Source: an uncultured Eubacteriales bacterium (GTDB lineage Bacteria; Bacillota; Clostridia; Christensenellales; CAG-138). Taken from it: 64,000 nt of DNA. The notes beneath the pieces are model-generated. The model searched no databases. It was not told the DNA's origin and worked only from the letters and a program-made list of their open reading frames with translations. The stretch covers positions 37,551 to 101,550 of the forward strand of contig UQWD01000008.1 in NCBI GenBank assembly GCA_900544555.1, read 5' to 3'. The translations under genes were made by a program, and so were the position numbers. Positions 33,642 to 42,132 of the stretch are shown here, piece by piece. Position 1 is the first letter of the stretch; each line of letters begins with the position of its first letter.

Positions 33642-35072
33642 ATGTTTAAATCTCTGAACGACGTAAAGAAATTTTGTTCTGAAAACCGTATTGAAATGAT
33701 CGATTTTAAAATGACCGATCTGGATGGGCGTTGGAGGCATATCACCATACCGGCCGACCGCTTTGACGAGGACACGATGAAGTATGGAATCGGTTTTGAC
33801 GGCTCGAACTACGGTTATGCCATGGTAGAGAAAAGCGATATGGTGTTTATACCCGATCTCTCCTCGGCCGCCGTAGATCCATTTGTAAAAACGCCCACGC
33901 TGACAATGATAGGCGACGTAATGATTATTGATCACCCGAACAACAGGCCGTTTGATCAGTATCCGCGCAACGTGGCCAAGCGCGCGGTTGAATATATGCG
34001 CGAAACGGGCGTTGCGGACGAGATGATCATTGGGCCGGAATTTGAGTTTCATGTTTTTGATAAAGTTCAATTTGAGTCACTTCCCCAGCGCGTAGGCTAT
34101 GAGGTGGATACCGCCGAAGCGTCCTGGAATACCGCGAGGCCGGAGGGCGGGGCGGGCTTCCAGAACCCGGGTCATGGCGGCTATCATATCGACAGCCCTC
34201 ACGATATCACGTTTGATCTGAGAAACGAGATGTGCATGGCGCTGGAGAAATGGGGCGTGGCCGTAAAATACCATCATCATGAGGTCGGGGGCGCCGGTCA
34301 GCTTGAGATTGAGGTCGAGCTTGGCGAGATGACCCGAATGGCGGACAATACCATGACCGCTAAGTACGTCATCCGTAACGCCGCCGTAAACGCGGGCAAA
34401 ACCGCCACGCTCATGCCCAAGCCCATCAAAGGGGAGGCGGGCAACGGCATGCACGTGCATATGCTTTTGAAGAAGGGCGGCGCTCCCGTGTTTTACAGCG
34501 AGGAGGGATACGGCCATTTAAGCGAAACGGCGCTGTATTTTATCGGCGGGCTTTTAAAGCACGCGAGCTCGCTGTGCGGGTTCACCAACCCCTCTACGAA
34601 TTCATTTAAGCGGCTGGTTCCTGGCTTTGAAGCCCCGGTCACCATCGGGTACGCGATGGCAAACCGCAGCGCGGTAGTCCGCATCCCCGCGTACGCCAAG
34701 TCGCCGGATAAAAAGCGCTTCGAGCTGAGGAACCCGGACGCGACCTGCAACCCGTATTACGCTTACGCGGCGATTCTGATGGCCGGGCTGGACGGGATAG
34801 CGAACCACATCGACCCGCATAAGGAGGGATGGGGCCCTTACGACTTCAACCTTTTCAACCTTCCCGAGGAGGAAAAGGCGAAGATAGCCGGCCTTCCCGC
34901 AAGCCTTGGCGAGGCGCTGGACGCGCTCGAGGCTGACCATGAATACCTCACAAAAGGCGGGGTATTTCCGGAAACCCTGATAAAAACCTGGATCAGGCGC
35001 AAGCGCGCCGAGGCGGAAAAAATCGAGCAGACGCCGCACCCCGCCGAGTTCGTCCAATATTATAACCTATAA
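33642..35072 (+). CDS. glnA: Glutamine synthetase, type I
   Basis: A 476-residue GlnA, which forms glutamine from glutamate, ammonia and ATP as a dodecamer. Signatures: GIGFDGSNYGY, IIGPEFEFHVF (metal Glu), EVGGAGQLEIEVEL, GNGMHVHMLL, NPSTNSFKRLVPGFEAP and RIPAYAKSPDKKRFELRNPD. The Tyr that is adenylylated in GSI-beta enzymes sits in NLYDLPPEE; here the stretch is NLFNLPEEE with Phe405, so adenylylation control is not expected. GAGGTG precedes the ATG. No glnR or glnB gene is adjacent. Confidence 0.96.
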   Translation: MFKSLNDVKKFCSENRIEMIDFKMTDLDGRWRHITIPADRFDEDTMKYGIGFDGSNYGYAMVEKSDMVFIPDLSSAAVDPFVKTPTLTMIGDVMIIDHPNNRPFDQYPRNVAKRAVEYMRETGVADEMIIGPEFEFHVFDKVQFESLPQRVGYEVDTAEASWNTARPEGGAGFQNPGHGGYHIDSPHDITFDLRNEMCMALEKWGVAVKYHHHEVGGAGQLEIEVELGEMTRMADNTMTAKYVIRNAAVNAGKTATLMPKPIKGEAGNGMHVHMLLKKGGAPVFYSEEGYGHLSETALYFIGGLLKHASSLCGFTNPSTNSFKRLVPGFEAPVTIGYAMANRSAVVRIPAYAKSPDKKRFELRNPDATCNPYYAYAAILMAGLDGIANHIDPHKEGWGPYDFNLFNLPEEEKAKIAGLPASLGEALDALEADHEYLTKGGVFPETLIKTWIRRKRAEAEKIEQTPHPAEFVQYYNL

Positions 35073-35084
35073 GTAAAACGCCTT

Positions 35085-35116
35085 GAGCCGCCCTCAATTA
35101 ATACATAGGGCGGCTC
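35085..35116 (+). terminator. Terminator-like hairpin after glnA
   Basis: GAGCCGCCCT (35085-35094) pairs with AGGGCGGCTC (35107-35116), 12-nt loop; only a weak T-rich tail (AGAATTGTTCTT). Confidence 0.6.
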
Positions 35117-35359
35117 AGAATTGTTCTTCATTTCACGGAAGGGCGATACCATACCGCCACCGGGAAAATTTGCGATAAATACTTTTCCGGTCAAAAGTCG
35201 CACTGGCCGAACGCCTTTCGGTATGACAGCGTGTGGTCCTGCCAAATAGGCAATACCGGCTATGCTAAAGGTACGTATACCGCTTATTCGAGCATAATAA
35301 CGCAGTGGGTATCTTTGGCTTTTTCAAGCGTATCGCATACCATTACGCATACATATTGA
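35102..35359 (+). pseudogene. Remnant of a lactococcin-972-like bacteriocin gene
   Basis: An 85-codon open frame without any Met runs from just after a TAA (35099-35101) to the TGA at 35357-35359. From codon 13 it reads EGRYHTATGKICDKYFSGQK followed by SHW. This fits the pattern of mature lactococcin-972-type bacteriocins (EG, aromatic, Gly, Tyr, then G-x-K-[ST]-H). The signal peptide and start codon are missing and the 5' end runs into the glnA hairpin, so the gene is truncated. A broken ABC transporter follows, as expected for the export/immunity part of such loci. The match is by eye from remembered family pattern, so confidence is moderate. Confidence 0.5.
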
Positions 35360-35445
35360 CAATTAAGCAGCTTATCCACATCAGTATGTAATGCCTGAGA
35401 AGCCGTTTCCGGAGACGCCGGCCAAAATCTTAGGAGACGCTAACA

Positions 35446-37187
35446 ATGATTCGTTTATCCAATATCAACCTGAAATTCAGTCGCGTTCTGATAGAAAATG
35501 GACGGATGAACATTCCAGATGGGAAAATCACGGTCATTACCGGTAAAAGCGGAAGCGGCAAGACTACGCTACTTTATTTGCTCGGCTTAATCTCGTCCAG
35601 CCAGGGATTATCATTATAATTTCGACGGGCATGAGGTGAACCTTCGCTCCGACAAGGAAGTAAGCTCGTTAAGAAAAACGAGAATCGGCTATGTGTTTCA
35701 GGATAACTCGCTGATTGACAGCTTAACGGTCGCAGAGAATATCCGCAATACCGCCCGAATTGCCGGCGTGCCGATTACACAGAACGACGTTAAGCATTAT
35801 TTAAATCAGGTAAAGCTCGATGCTGGATTGCGGCAGTATCCCAAGACCTTATCCGGCGGGGAACGGCAAAGGCTGGCAATCGCTTGCGCCATGGCGAAAA
35901 AGCCGGACTTAATTATAGCGGATGAGCCTACGTCCGCGCTAGATAAAGAAAACAGCGCCGTTATCATGGGTATTTTTAAAGAGTTCGCCGCGCGGGAAAA
36001 TAAAAAGGTGGTTATTGCTTCGCATAGCGCTCTCGCGCGTGAAATTGGAGATGTGATCTATGAAATATCGGATTGCAGGATTCAATTAATTCAAGGCTGC
36101 GACGGACATAAAGCGGAGTATGCCGGGGAACGCCCGGCCCATAAATGCAAAGCGCTCGGCTTCAAATTTGCCGCCGGATACGCGCTAAAAACCATGCGTA
36201 AGTCGAAATTTTTAAAATCGCTCATGCTGCTTTTGTGCGCCGCTGCCATAGCTTTGGCCGCCGGCGTCAGCGGGGTTGGGAACGGGGTTATCGCGCGCCA
36301 GCAGAGCCTTTTGGATGAACTATCAGACCGGCAGATATTTTTGATTAATTTTACCGCCCCATTAAATACGTTTATGGATGTTGACGAACACATTTCCATA
36401 TCAAACGACGACTTTGCGCGCATACAAAGCGTTTCCGGCATCGATACGGTATATCCGTATTTTGAGTTTCGGTCCGTTGGATTTGATATTGAAAAATCAG
36501 CGTCATACCATGCGTGCAAAGTCGGCGTTACTACTGAATTGGATGAAAGGCAGTTTTCCTTTGATACTTTTGGCCACGACGGATACCATAGCATCGCTGT
36601 GCTTCCGTATTATGAGGAAGAAAACCTTGAAAAGCGCGTATTTCAATCGTTTAACGCCGATAGCGGCAAGGGCGGCGCAATTTATCTGTCGCATCAATTA
36701 GCGAATATGCTGGCGCTTGCGGAAGGGAATGAAAAGCACGTTCAAATACAGCTTGACTTGGGCGTACCAGTTTATACCGCTGATGTTGATCTACAGGTAT
36801 CAGGGACACAAGCTGAATATGCCGCGGATGTGGATTTATCCGTAATTACCTCATTGAATTTGGATATATCGGGCGTATTGGATTACGATTATACGAACAA
36901 ATACTCGGCAAGCGGCGATAATGAACGGGCTTAACAAGAATGAGGCTTTACGCCTTGTGCTGGCCGAGGCACTTTTGCAGATAATAATTATCTCGTCGCT
37001 GGCCGCATTGTTTACGCTTATACTAAATGGTGTAGTGAATATGCTGTTTAATTTTAAGGCTGCGGCATTTTCCGCCGGGACAGCCCTAATAATTGTTTTG
37101 GTTTCTTTGTTATCCGTAATTGGCCCGTCTGCCGGAAGCATAATCATAATGAATAATGTTAAGCCTGACAGGATTATGAGGAATTAG
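35446..37187 (+). pseudogene. Frameshifted, truncated ABC ATPase-permease fusion
   Basis: The gene starts at ATG 35446 behind AGGAG with the ATPase N-terminus, including Walker A TGKSGSGKTT. One extra base in the GGG at 35604-35606 shifts the frame, giving a stop at 35617. Reading continues in the next frame from about 35607 with FQDNSL (Q-loop), TLSGGERQRLAIA (signature), LIIADEPTSALD (Walker B) and VIASHSALA. A MacB/FtsX-like permease with one helix and an extracellular domain follows to a stop at 36934. A third frame (36921-37187) holds LRLVLAEALLQIIIISSL, the start of the C-terminal FtsX helices, so an internal deletion or second frameshift lies near 36900. It is non-functional as read. 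Confidence 0.8.
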
Positions 37188-37277
37188 GCGTTCATTCCCA
37201 GAGGCGCATCATGAACGATTAAGAATTAGGTTGGTTTGGAAAGACAAATCCCTTATTGTTTCTATTGGAGGTATAGG

Positions 37278-37448
37278 ATGAAGCTTCCGCTTCGTTGTAT
37301 GCTTGTGATAGGTGCCGAACTAGCGGCGATATTTGCGATAACAATAATAAGGGGCGCCGCGTACGAGGGCGAATGGGAAATCGCTACCCTAAAACCCTTA
37401 GAAGCCGGGTTTTTAACGCGACGCGCCCTTTCGCCGCCCACAGGGTAA
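37278..37448 (+). CDS. Possible small membrane protein
   Basis: A 56-residue frame starts at ATG 37278 behind a strong GGAGGT (37267-37272). It has one hydrophobic segment (CMLVIGAELAAIFAITIIRG) and a short hydrophilic tail. I do not recognise it. It follows the broken ABC transporter by 90 bp and could be a small protein of that locus or the 5' end of another truncated gene. The good ribosome-binding site is the main support. Confidence 0.4.
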   Translation: MKLPLRCMLVIGAELAAIFAITIIRGAAYEGEWEIATLKPLEAGFLTRRALSPPTG

Positions 37449-37506
37449 TGCATTAAAAGCAAATCAGGAAGCAAAGGCGAACATATTTAAAACATAGCAT
37501 AAATAC

Positions 37507-38085
37507 TTAAGTATAATATTCTGTTATTCGTTTACCATTTACCAGTTCATCTTCATCAGGCGGCACAAACATCGGTTCTACATAATCGAACATTTCATCC
37601 GTTACCTCAAACGCGTATGTAGAGCCTTTTTCCTCGTTTCTTTTTTTTACACGCCGCCTGCGCTCCTTTACAGGTATATCCAAATAATGAACTGATACAT
37701 CCGCCCCTATACCTAGCGCCCACTTGCGATAGTATTCTCTAAAGTCAAAATCGCCAAACCCGATTTCAAGAATTACGCTGATACCATTCTTCAAAATTGG
37801 TTCCGATACTTCTCTAATCAGCTTTTTACACCGCTGAGTTCTTTCCGTAAGCCATGCAAAATCATGTGTTTGCGGGTCATAATCCGAACCATATAGCGTT
37901 TGCATCCATGGATCTATGGAAAAATAAACCGCACCGATTTGTTCGGCTAAATTCAATGAATATGTGGATTTTCCTGAGGCCGTATTCCCGCAAATAAGAT
38001 AAACCGTGCTTATTTTCTTATCCCCCTCTTCTTCGACTTGCCGCCCGGAGGCGAGCCAAGCGCCCACGAGTATTACCGCCGCCAT
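37507..38085 (-). CDS. P-loop kinase/ATPase, AAA_33-like
   Basis: A P-loop protein of about 170-190 residues. Walker A is CGNTASGKST close to the N-terminus of the conserved part, followed by SIDPWMQTLYG and the LID-like basic helix KERRRRVKKRNEEKG. This suggests a small-molecule or toxin-type kinase; the substrate is unknown. The start is unclear: the only in-frame ATG (38083-38085) adds 24 residues that do not look native. A purine-rich GAGGGGG sits instead before an ATA codon where homology would begin. A mutated start codon or rare ATA initiation is possible. Confidence 0.65.
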   Translation of the reverse strand: MAAVILVGAWLASGRQVEEEGDKKISTVYLICGNTASGKSTYSLNLAEQIGAVYFSIDPWMQTLYGSDYDPQTHDFAWLTERTQRCKKLIREVSEPILKNGISVILEIGFGDFDFREYYRKWALGIGADVSVHYLDIPVKERRRRVKKRNEEKGSTYAFEVTDEMFDYVEPMFVPPDEDELVNGKRITEYYT

Positions 38086-38312
38086 CCATAGCCCGAAGAA
38101 ACGTCAAAAGCGGGAAGCGGCTTGTAATAACCAGCAGATTTTTCAGCCTGTAAACAGCGTTATAGGCATCTTTTACGCTTTTTACGCGGCGGCAAGGCTT
38201 TATCCAGCCGCCGCGCTGACGAAAAGGGCTTACAGCCGCGTAAGGGTCTATTTACACCTTTTCGTTCATGAAAAAGCATCTTGACATAAGACCAAAAGGG
38301 TATGCGCGCGTT

Positions 38313-39314
38313 TTACGCCATCAGCCCCTCCTGAACGGCCACGGCGACCGCAACAGTCGCGCCGACCATGGGGTTGTTGCCCATGCCGATGAGGCCCATC
38401 ATCTCAACGTGCGCGGGGACTGAGGAGGAGCCTGCGAACTGCGCGTCCGAATGCATGCGGCCCATAGTGTCGGTCATGCCGTAGGAAGCGGGCCCCGCCG
38501 CCATGTTGTCCGGGTGGAGCGTGCGGCCCGTGCCGCCTCCAGAAGCCACGGAAAAATATTTCTTTCCGTTTTCAACGCACCATTTTTTGTATGTTCCGGC
38601 GACCGGGTGCTGAAAGCGCGTGGGGTTCGTTGAGTTGCCCGTGATGGATACATCCACCTGCTCATGCCGCATGACAGCCACGCCTTCGCTTACGTCGTCC
38701 GCCCCGTAGCAGCGCACCTTGGCCCTGTCTCCATTTGAGAATGCGGTGGTTTTTGTTACGGCGAGCTCGCCGGTGAATTCGTTATAATCCGTCTCAACAT
38801 GGGTAAACCCATTGATGCGTGAGATGATATACGCGGCGTCTTTGCCTAAACCATTGAGTATGACCTGCAAAGGCTCCCTGCGCACCTTATTGGCGGTTCG
38901 CGCTATGCCGATAGCCCCTTCGGCCGCGGCAAAGCTCTCATGGCCGGCAAGGAAGGCGAAGCAATGCGTATCCTCGCGAAGCAGCATCGCCGCCAGATTG
39001 CCGTGGCCAATGCCCACATTGCGCTGGGAAGCCACAGAGCCGGGGATGCAAAAGCCCTGCAAGCCTATGCCGATAGCTTCTGCCGCTTCAGCGGCCGACC
39101 GCGCGTTTTTCTTAATAGCGACAGCCGCGCCCAGCGTATAGGCCCAAACGGCGTTCTCAAACGCGATGGGCTGTATGCCATGAACGATGGCGCGCACGTC
39201 AACGCCCTTTTCCCCGCAGATGCGGAGGGCATCATCAAAATCCGCAATGCCGTATTGAGCCATAACGCCATTGATTTTATCGATTCTTCTTTCGTAGCCT
39301 TCAAAAGTTACCAT
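38313..39314 (-). CDS. GGGtGRT protein
   Basis: A 333-residue protein of the family named after its GGGtGRT motif, seen here as SGGGTGRTLHPDNMAAGP. Other stretches are GNSTNPTRFQHPVAGTYKKW and LIGMGNNPMVGATVAVAVAV at the C-terminus. The family is restricted mainly to anaerobes and its reaction is unknown. It is regularly paired with the NifU-like scaffold encoded directly upstream, 14 bp away, so a role linked to Fe-S or metal chemistry is inferred. No signal peptide. Confidence 0.88.
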   Translation of the reverse strand: MVTFEGYERRIDKINGVMAQYGIADFDDALRICGEKGVDVRAIVHGIQPIAFENAVWAYTLGAAVAIKKNARSAAEAAEAIGIGLQGFCIPGSVASQRNVGIGHGNLAAMLLREDTHCFAFLAGHESFAAAEGAIGIARTANKVRREPLQVILNGLGKDAAYIISRINGFTHVETDYNEFTGELAVTKTTAFSNGDRAKVRCYGADDVSEGVAVMRHEQVDVSITGNSTNPTRFQHPVAGTYKKWCVENGKKYFSVASGGGTGRTLHPDNMAAGPASYGMTDTMGRMHSDAQFAGSSSVPAHVEMMGLIGMGNNPMVGATVAVAVAVQEGLMA

Positions 39315-39328
39315 TCTATTGCCCTCCT

Positions 39329-40021
39329 TTACTGGCGACGGGGGTCGATTACCGTTACGGCCTCGGCAAAACGTCCGTAAATATTGATATTTTTCTCATA
39401 AGCTTCCTTTGGATCAACGCCTTTTTTTATCGCATCCATCATTTTGCCGAGGTTAACAAACTGATAGCCGATGATTTCGCCGGCGCTGTCCAGGCCGATA
39501 TTGAGAACATAGCCTTCGGCCATATCCAAATAACGCGGGCCCTTAGCCCGGGTGCTGAACATGGTGCCCACCTGCGAGCGCAAGCCCTTGCCCAAATCCT
39601 CAAGCCCCGCGCCGACGGGGAGGCCGCCCTCGGAAAACGCGCTTTGCGTGCGGCCGTATGCGATTTGAAGAAAAAGCTCGCGCATGGCGGTATTTATCGC
39701 ATCGCACACAAGGTCGGAATTGAGCGCCTCCAATATGGTTTTTCCCGATAAAATTTCCGCCGCCATCGCGGCGGAATGGGTCATGCCCGAACAGCCGATG
39801 GTTTCAATCAAAGCTTCCTCAATAACGCCCTCTTTAACATTGAGCGTGAGTTTGCAAGCCCCCTGCTGAGGAGCGCACCAGCCCACGCCATGAGTCAGCC
39901 CGCTGATATCCGTTATCTGCTTGGCCTCAACCCATTTGCCCTCCTCAGGAATAGGGGAAGGGCCGTGCTTCGCGCCTTTTGCGACGCAAAACATTTCCTC
40001 AACTTCTTTAGAATACTGCAT
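39329..40021 (-). CDS. NifU-like iron-sulfur scaffold, GGGtGRT partner
   Basis: A 230-residue protein of the iron-sulfur cluster assembly scaffold (IscU/NifU N-domain) group that accompanies GGGtGRT proteins. Candidate ligand cysteines lie in HGVGWCAPQQGACKL and ETIGCSGMTHSAAMAAEIL, the latter being the conserved IscU-type block. A C-terminal extension of about 90 residues follows, longer than in standard IscU. AAAGGAGGAG precedes the ATG. The promoter is an extended -10 about 175 bp upstream, leaving a long leader. Confidence 0.85.
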   Translation of the reverse strand: MQYSKEVEEMFCVAKGAKHGPSPIPEEGKWVEAKQITDISGLTHGVGWCAPQQGACKLTLNVKEGVIEEALIETIGCSGMTHSAAMAAEILSGKTILEALNSDLVCDAINTAMRELFLQIAYGRTQSAFSEGGLPVGAGLEDLGKGLRSQVGTMFSTRAKGPRYLDMAEGYVLNIGLDSAGEIIGYQFVNLGKMMDAIKKGVDPKEAYEKNINIYGRFAEAVTVIDPRRQ

Positions 40022-40195
40022 TCATACTCCTCCTTTTTTAGGGATAACCTTATTATGATGAAAAATCCGGCGTTAAACCCTAACCGGGCAATGAATAACC
40101 GGTAATCATTCACAAAATACACGCGCGCGTTTGCTGTACACTGGGTCGGCTCGCGGATACGCATGCGCCGCAACCATATCAAGCCGCGCCTTGTC

Positions 40196-40204
40196 ATTAT
40201 ACCA
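40196..40204 (-). promoter_or_regulatory. Extended -10 promoter of the NifU-like/GGGtGRT operon
   Basis: TGG-TATAAT on the minus strand with a poor -35 (TTTGGA) at 17 bp. The leader to the ATG is about 165 nt and has no riboswitch I can name. Confidence 0.5.
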
Positions 40205-40438
40205 TATCGGAACCGAAATCCAAATTCCATTTGTTAAATTGTTGCCAATGCCTGACGGCGTATTCATATGTTACGGGGTAAGCGGCAAGGCATTCGTATT
40301 ATGCAGTCGGTTTATTATATACTGCCGCAGGCGTATTCTTTATTAAACGGCGCAAAGGGGGAAAACGCGCCTTTGCGTTTGATGCCAGGCCGGTATGCAT
40401 GGTACAATCATAAAAACGCTAAAATGGGGGTTTTGCCC

Positions 40439-40714
40439 ATGGGGATCATATCCTATTCGCTTGCGGTTATAACCGCGGCGCTTTTGACGGACGCTTTATT
40501 TTTCGGCGGCCATTACGGGGCGCTGTTGCCTGTATATGCGCCGGCGGCCGCTTCGTTCGTCGGGCTTGTTGTTTGCGGCTTATGGCGCAAAGCGGAAACG
40601 GGTAAGCGGGGAAAAAGGCTTGCCGGGTTGATTGCGGCGGGGGCGTGGTGCAACCTGCTGCTGTGCATCGCCTCTTTAGCTTATTGGCTTACCCGTATAC
40701 TGGAGGTATTTTAA
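40439..40714 (+). CDS. Small three-helix membrane protein, unknown
   Basis: A 91-residue protein with three hydrophobic segments (ISYSLAVITAALLTDALFF, LLPVYAPAAASFVGLVVCGL, LLCIASLAYWL) and a short basic loop (RKAETGKRGKR). I do not recognise it. The ATG at 40439 has GGGGG eight bases upstream; an in-frame ATG at 40424 lacks a site. An extended -10 (TGG-TACAAT) lies upstream at about 40400. It precedes the WYL regulator gene with the palindrome between them, so it may be controlled by or co-transcribed with it. Confidence 0.55.
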   Translation: MGIISYSLAVITAALLTDALFFGGHYGALLPVYAPAAASFVGLVVCGLWRKAETGKRGKRLAGLIAAGAWCNLLLCIASLAYWLTRILEVF

Positions 40715-40715
40715 A

Positions 40716-40731
40716 CGGTCAAATTTGACCG
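40716..40731. promoter_or_regulatory. Perfect 16-bp palindrome before the WYL regulator
   Basis: CGGTCAAATTTGACCG, centred 62 bp before the WYL start codon and 2 bp after the upstream stop. TTGACC of the right arm could be a -35. It has no T-run. Likely an operator, perhaps for the WYL protein itself (inference). Confidence 0.55.
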
Positions 40732-40784
40732 ACATTACATGGCCGCTTGGATGATTTACAAGGTATCTTTGAGGAGGTATGGGG

Positions 40785-41738
40785 ATGCAGCAATCCAGGC
40801 TGATAGCATTTTTAAGATTATTGCATAGAAAGTCGGATTCCAACCATCGGCTAACCGCGCCGGAACTGGCAGAGCTGATGGACAAAGGCGGGATCCCGGT
40901 TGAGCGCAGAAGTATATACAGATTTATCGAGGCGATTCGAGAAGGTGGTATTGAAGTAGAAAAAACAGGCTCGGGATATTATATCAAGGGCGGGCTTTTA
41001 GGGCCTGAGGAAGCGCGGCTTTTATTGATTGCGGCAAGGAGCTGCCCGCTTGTTGAGCCGCAAGCCGATAAAGCGCTCGAGAGCCGTTTGCTGGGCTTGC
41101 TGAGCGATTATCAGTCCGCGGATCTGCGCGCGTATCCGGGGCTTGGGGTATATAAGCGGGCGGGCTGCTGCCGGTACGCGGTTGCCGCTGCGGCGTTTCA
41201 AGCCATAAAGAATAAACGGCAATTATCCGTTGAGCAAGCTAAATGGGAGCTGGATAAAAGAAACAGGCCCATGAGGACGTATATCAGGCTTATCGTCGAC
41301 CCCTTCGGCGTAATCGCCCATGAGGGGGCGTTTGAGTTAATATGCAAAATTGAGGGTGAGGATGCGCCGTCTGCGATAAAGCTGGCGGATGTGCGCGACG
41401 CGCGCGTTGAGGCAACGCTGAGGCGGGAGTGGAATGGTTTTAACGCCGATGATTACGCGAGAAAGCGCGCGCTAATGCAGCACGGGCCGACGGAGAATAT
41501 CGTATTGTACTGCAAACAGGATGTAATCGGCGATATTGCGGAACGGTTCGGCGTGAACGTTCGGTTGGTTAAACATGGAGACGGCAGGCTTCGCGTTGCT
41601 TTGAGCGCGACTGCGGATGCTCAGTTCGTCAGCTGGGTATTGCGGCATGGCGACTCGGTAGAGGTTGCCGCGCCGCCGGAGTTGCGCAGCAGATTGAAAG
41701 AGATCTTGAACAACGCCGCCGGCCGCTATTCATCCTAA
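40785..41738 (+). CDS. WYL-domain transcriptional regulator
   Basis: A 317-residue cytoplasmic regulator. The N-terminal winged helix-turn-helix (about 1-75) includes LTAPELAELMD and RRSIYRFIEAIREGGIEVE, followed by SGYYIKGGLL. A central WYL domain (about 125-215) is seen as YIRLIVDPFGVIAHEGAFELIC, and a C-terminal WCX-like part ends the protein. WYL domains bind nucleic acid or nucleotide ligands. The ATG at 40785 has GAGGAGG at the right spacing; an ATG at 40779 is too close to it. A perfect palindrome lies upstream, suggesting autoregulation. Confidence 0.88.
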   Translation: MQQSRLIAFLRLLHRKSDSNHRLTAPELAELMDKGGIPVERRSIYRFIEAIREGGIEVEKTGSGYYIKGGLLGPEEARLLLIAARSCPLVEPQADKALESRLLGLLSDYQSADLRAYPGLGVYKRAGCCRYAVAAAAFQAIKNKRQLSVEQAKWELDKRNRPMRTYIRLIVDPFGVIAHEGAFELICKIEGEDAPSAIKLADVRDARVEATLRREWNGFNADDYARKRALMQHGPTENIVLYCKQDVIGDIAERFGVNVRLVKHGDGRLRVALSATADAQFVSWVLRHGDSVEVAAPPELRSRLKEILNNAAGRYSS

Positions 41739-41894
41739 AACAAATAAATTCATATAATTTACTATACCGGGCCATAAAGGGGGATTCGACTTAATATAAA
41801 AAACATATAAAGTTATTGACTTTATGAACAGCGGCAATTTAAACATATTTTGTATGAAAGTATCGTTTTTAATGAAATAGTTGATATCTGAATA
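41739..41894. other. AT-rich gap before the redox operon
   Basis: Together with the sequence up to 42132 this makes a 394-bp gap without a gene. Apart from the promoter candidate at 41895-41923 I see no feature. Confidence 0.5.
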
Positions 41895-41923
41895 TTGACA
41901 AGTAACGTCGTTATCACTAAGAT
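41895..41923 (+). promoter_or_regulatory. Promoter candidate of the redox operon
   Basis: TTGACA (41895-41900), 17 bp, TAAGAT (41918-41923). The leader to the TlpA-like gene would be about 200 nt. Confidence 0.5.
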
Positions 41924-42132
41924 AGAAAATAATAGATGCTCTATGTTTACCATTTTCAGCCTAAATACATGGCTGGAGATAATTAAGACGTTCCTGAGAG
42001 AATTAGCCGTCAATCGCGTGTGTTTGGGTTTTGCCTGAACCGTGGCGCGGTAAATTGAACGCCTTAAACGTTCAGGAGGTTGTGAAGGGCGATTCTCATG
42101 GAATATATATCATGAAGCGGTGAGGTGTGTTT

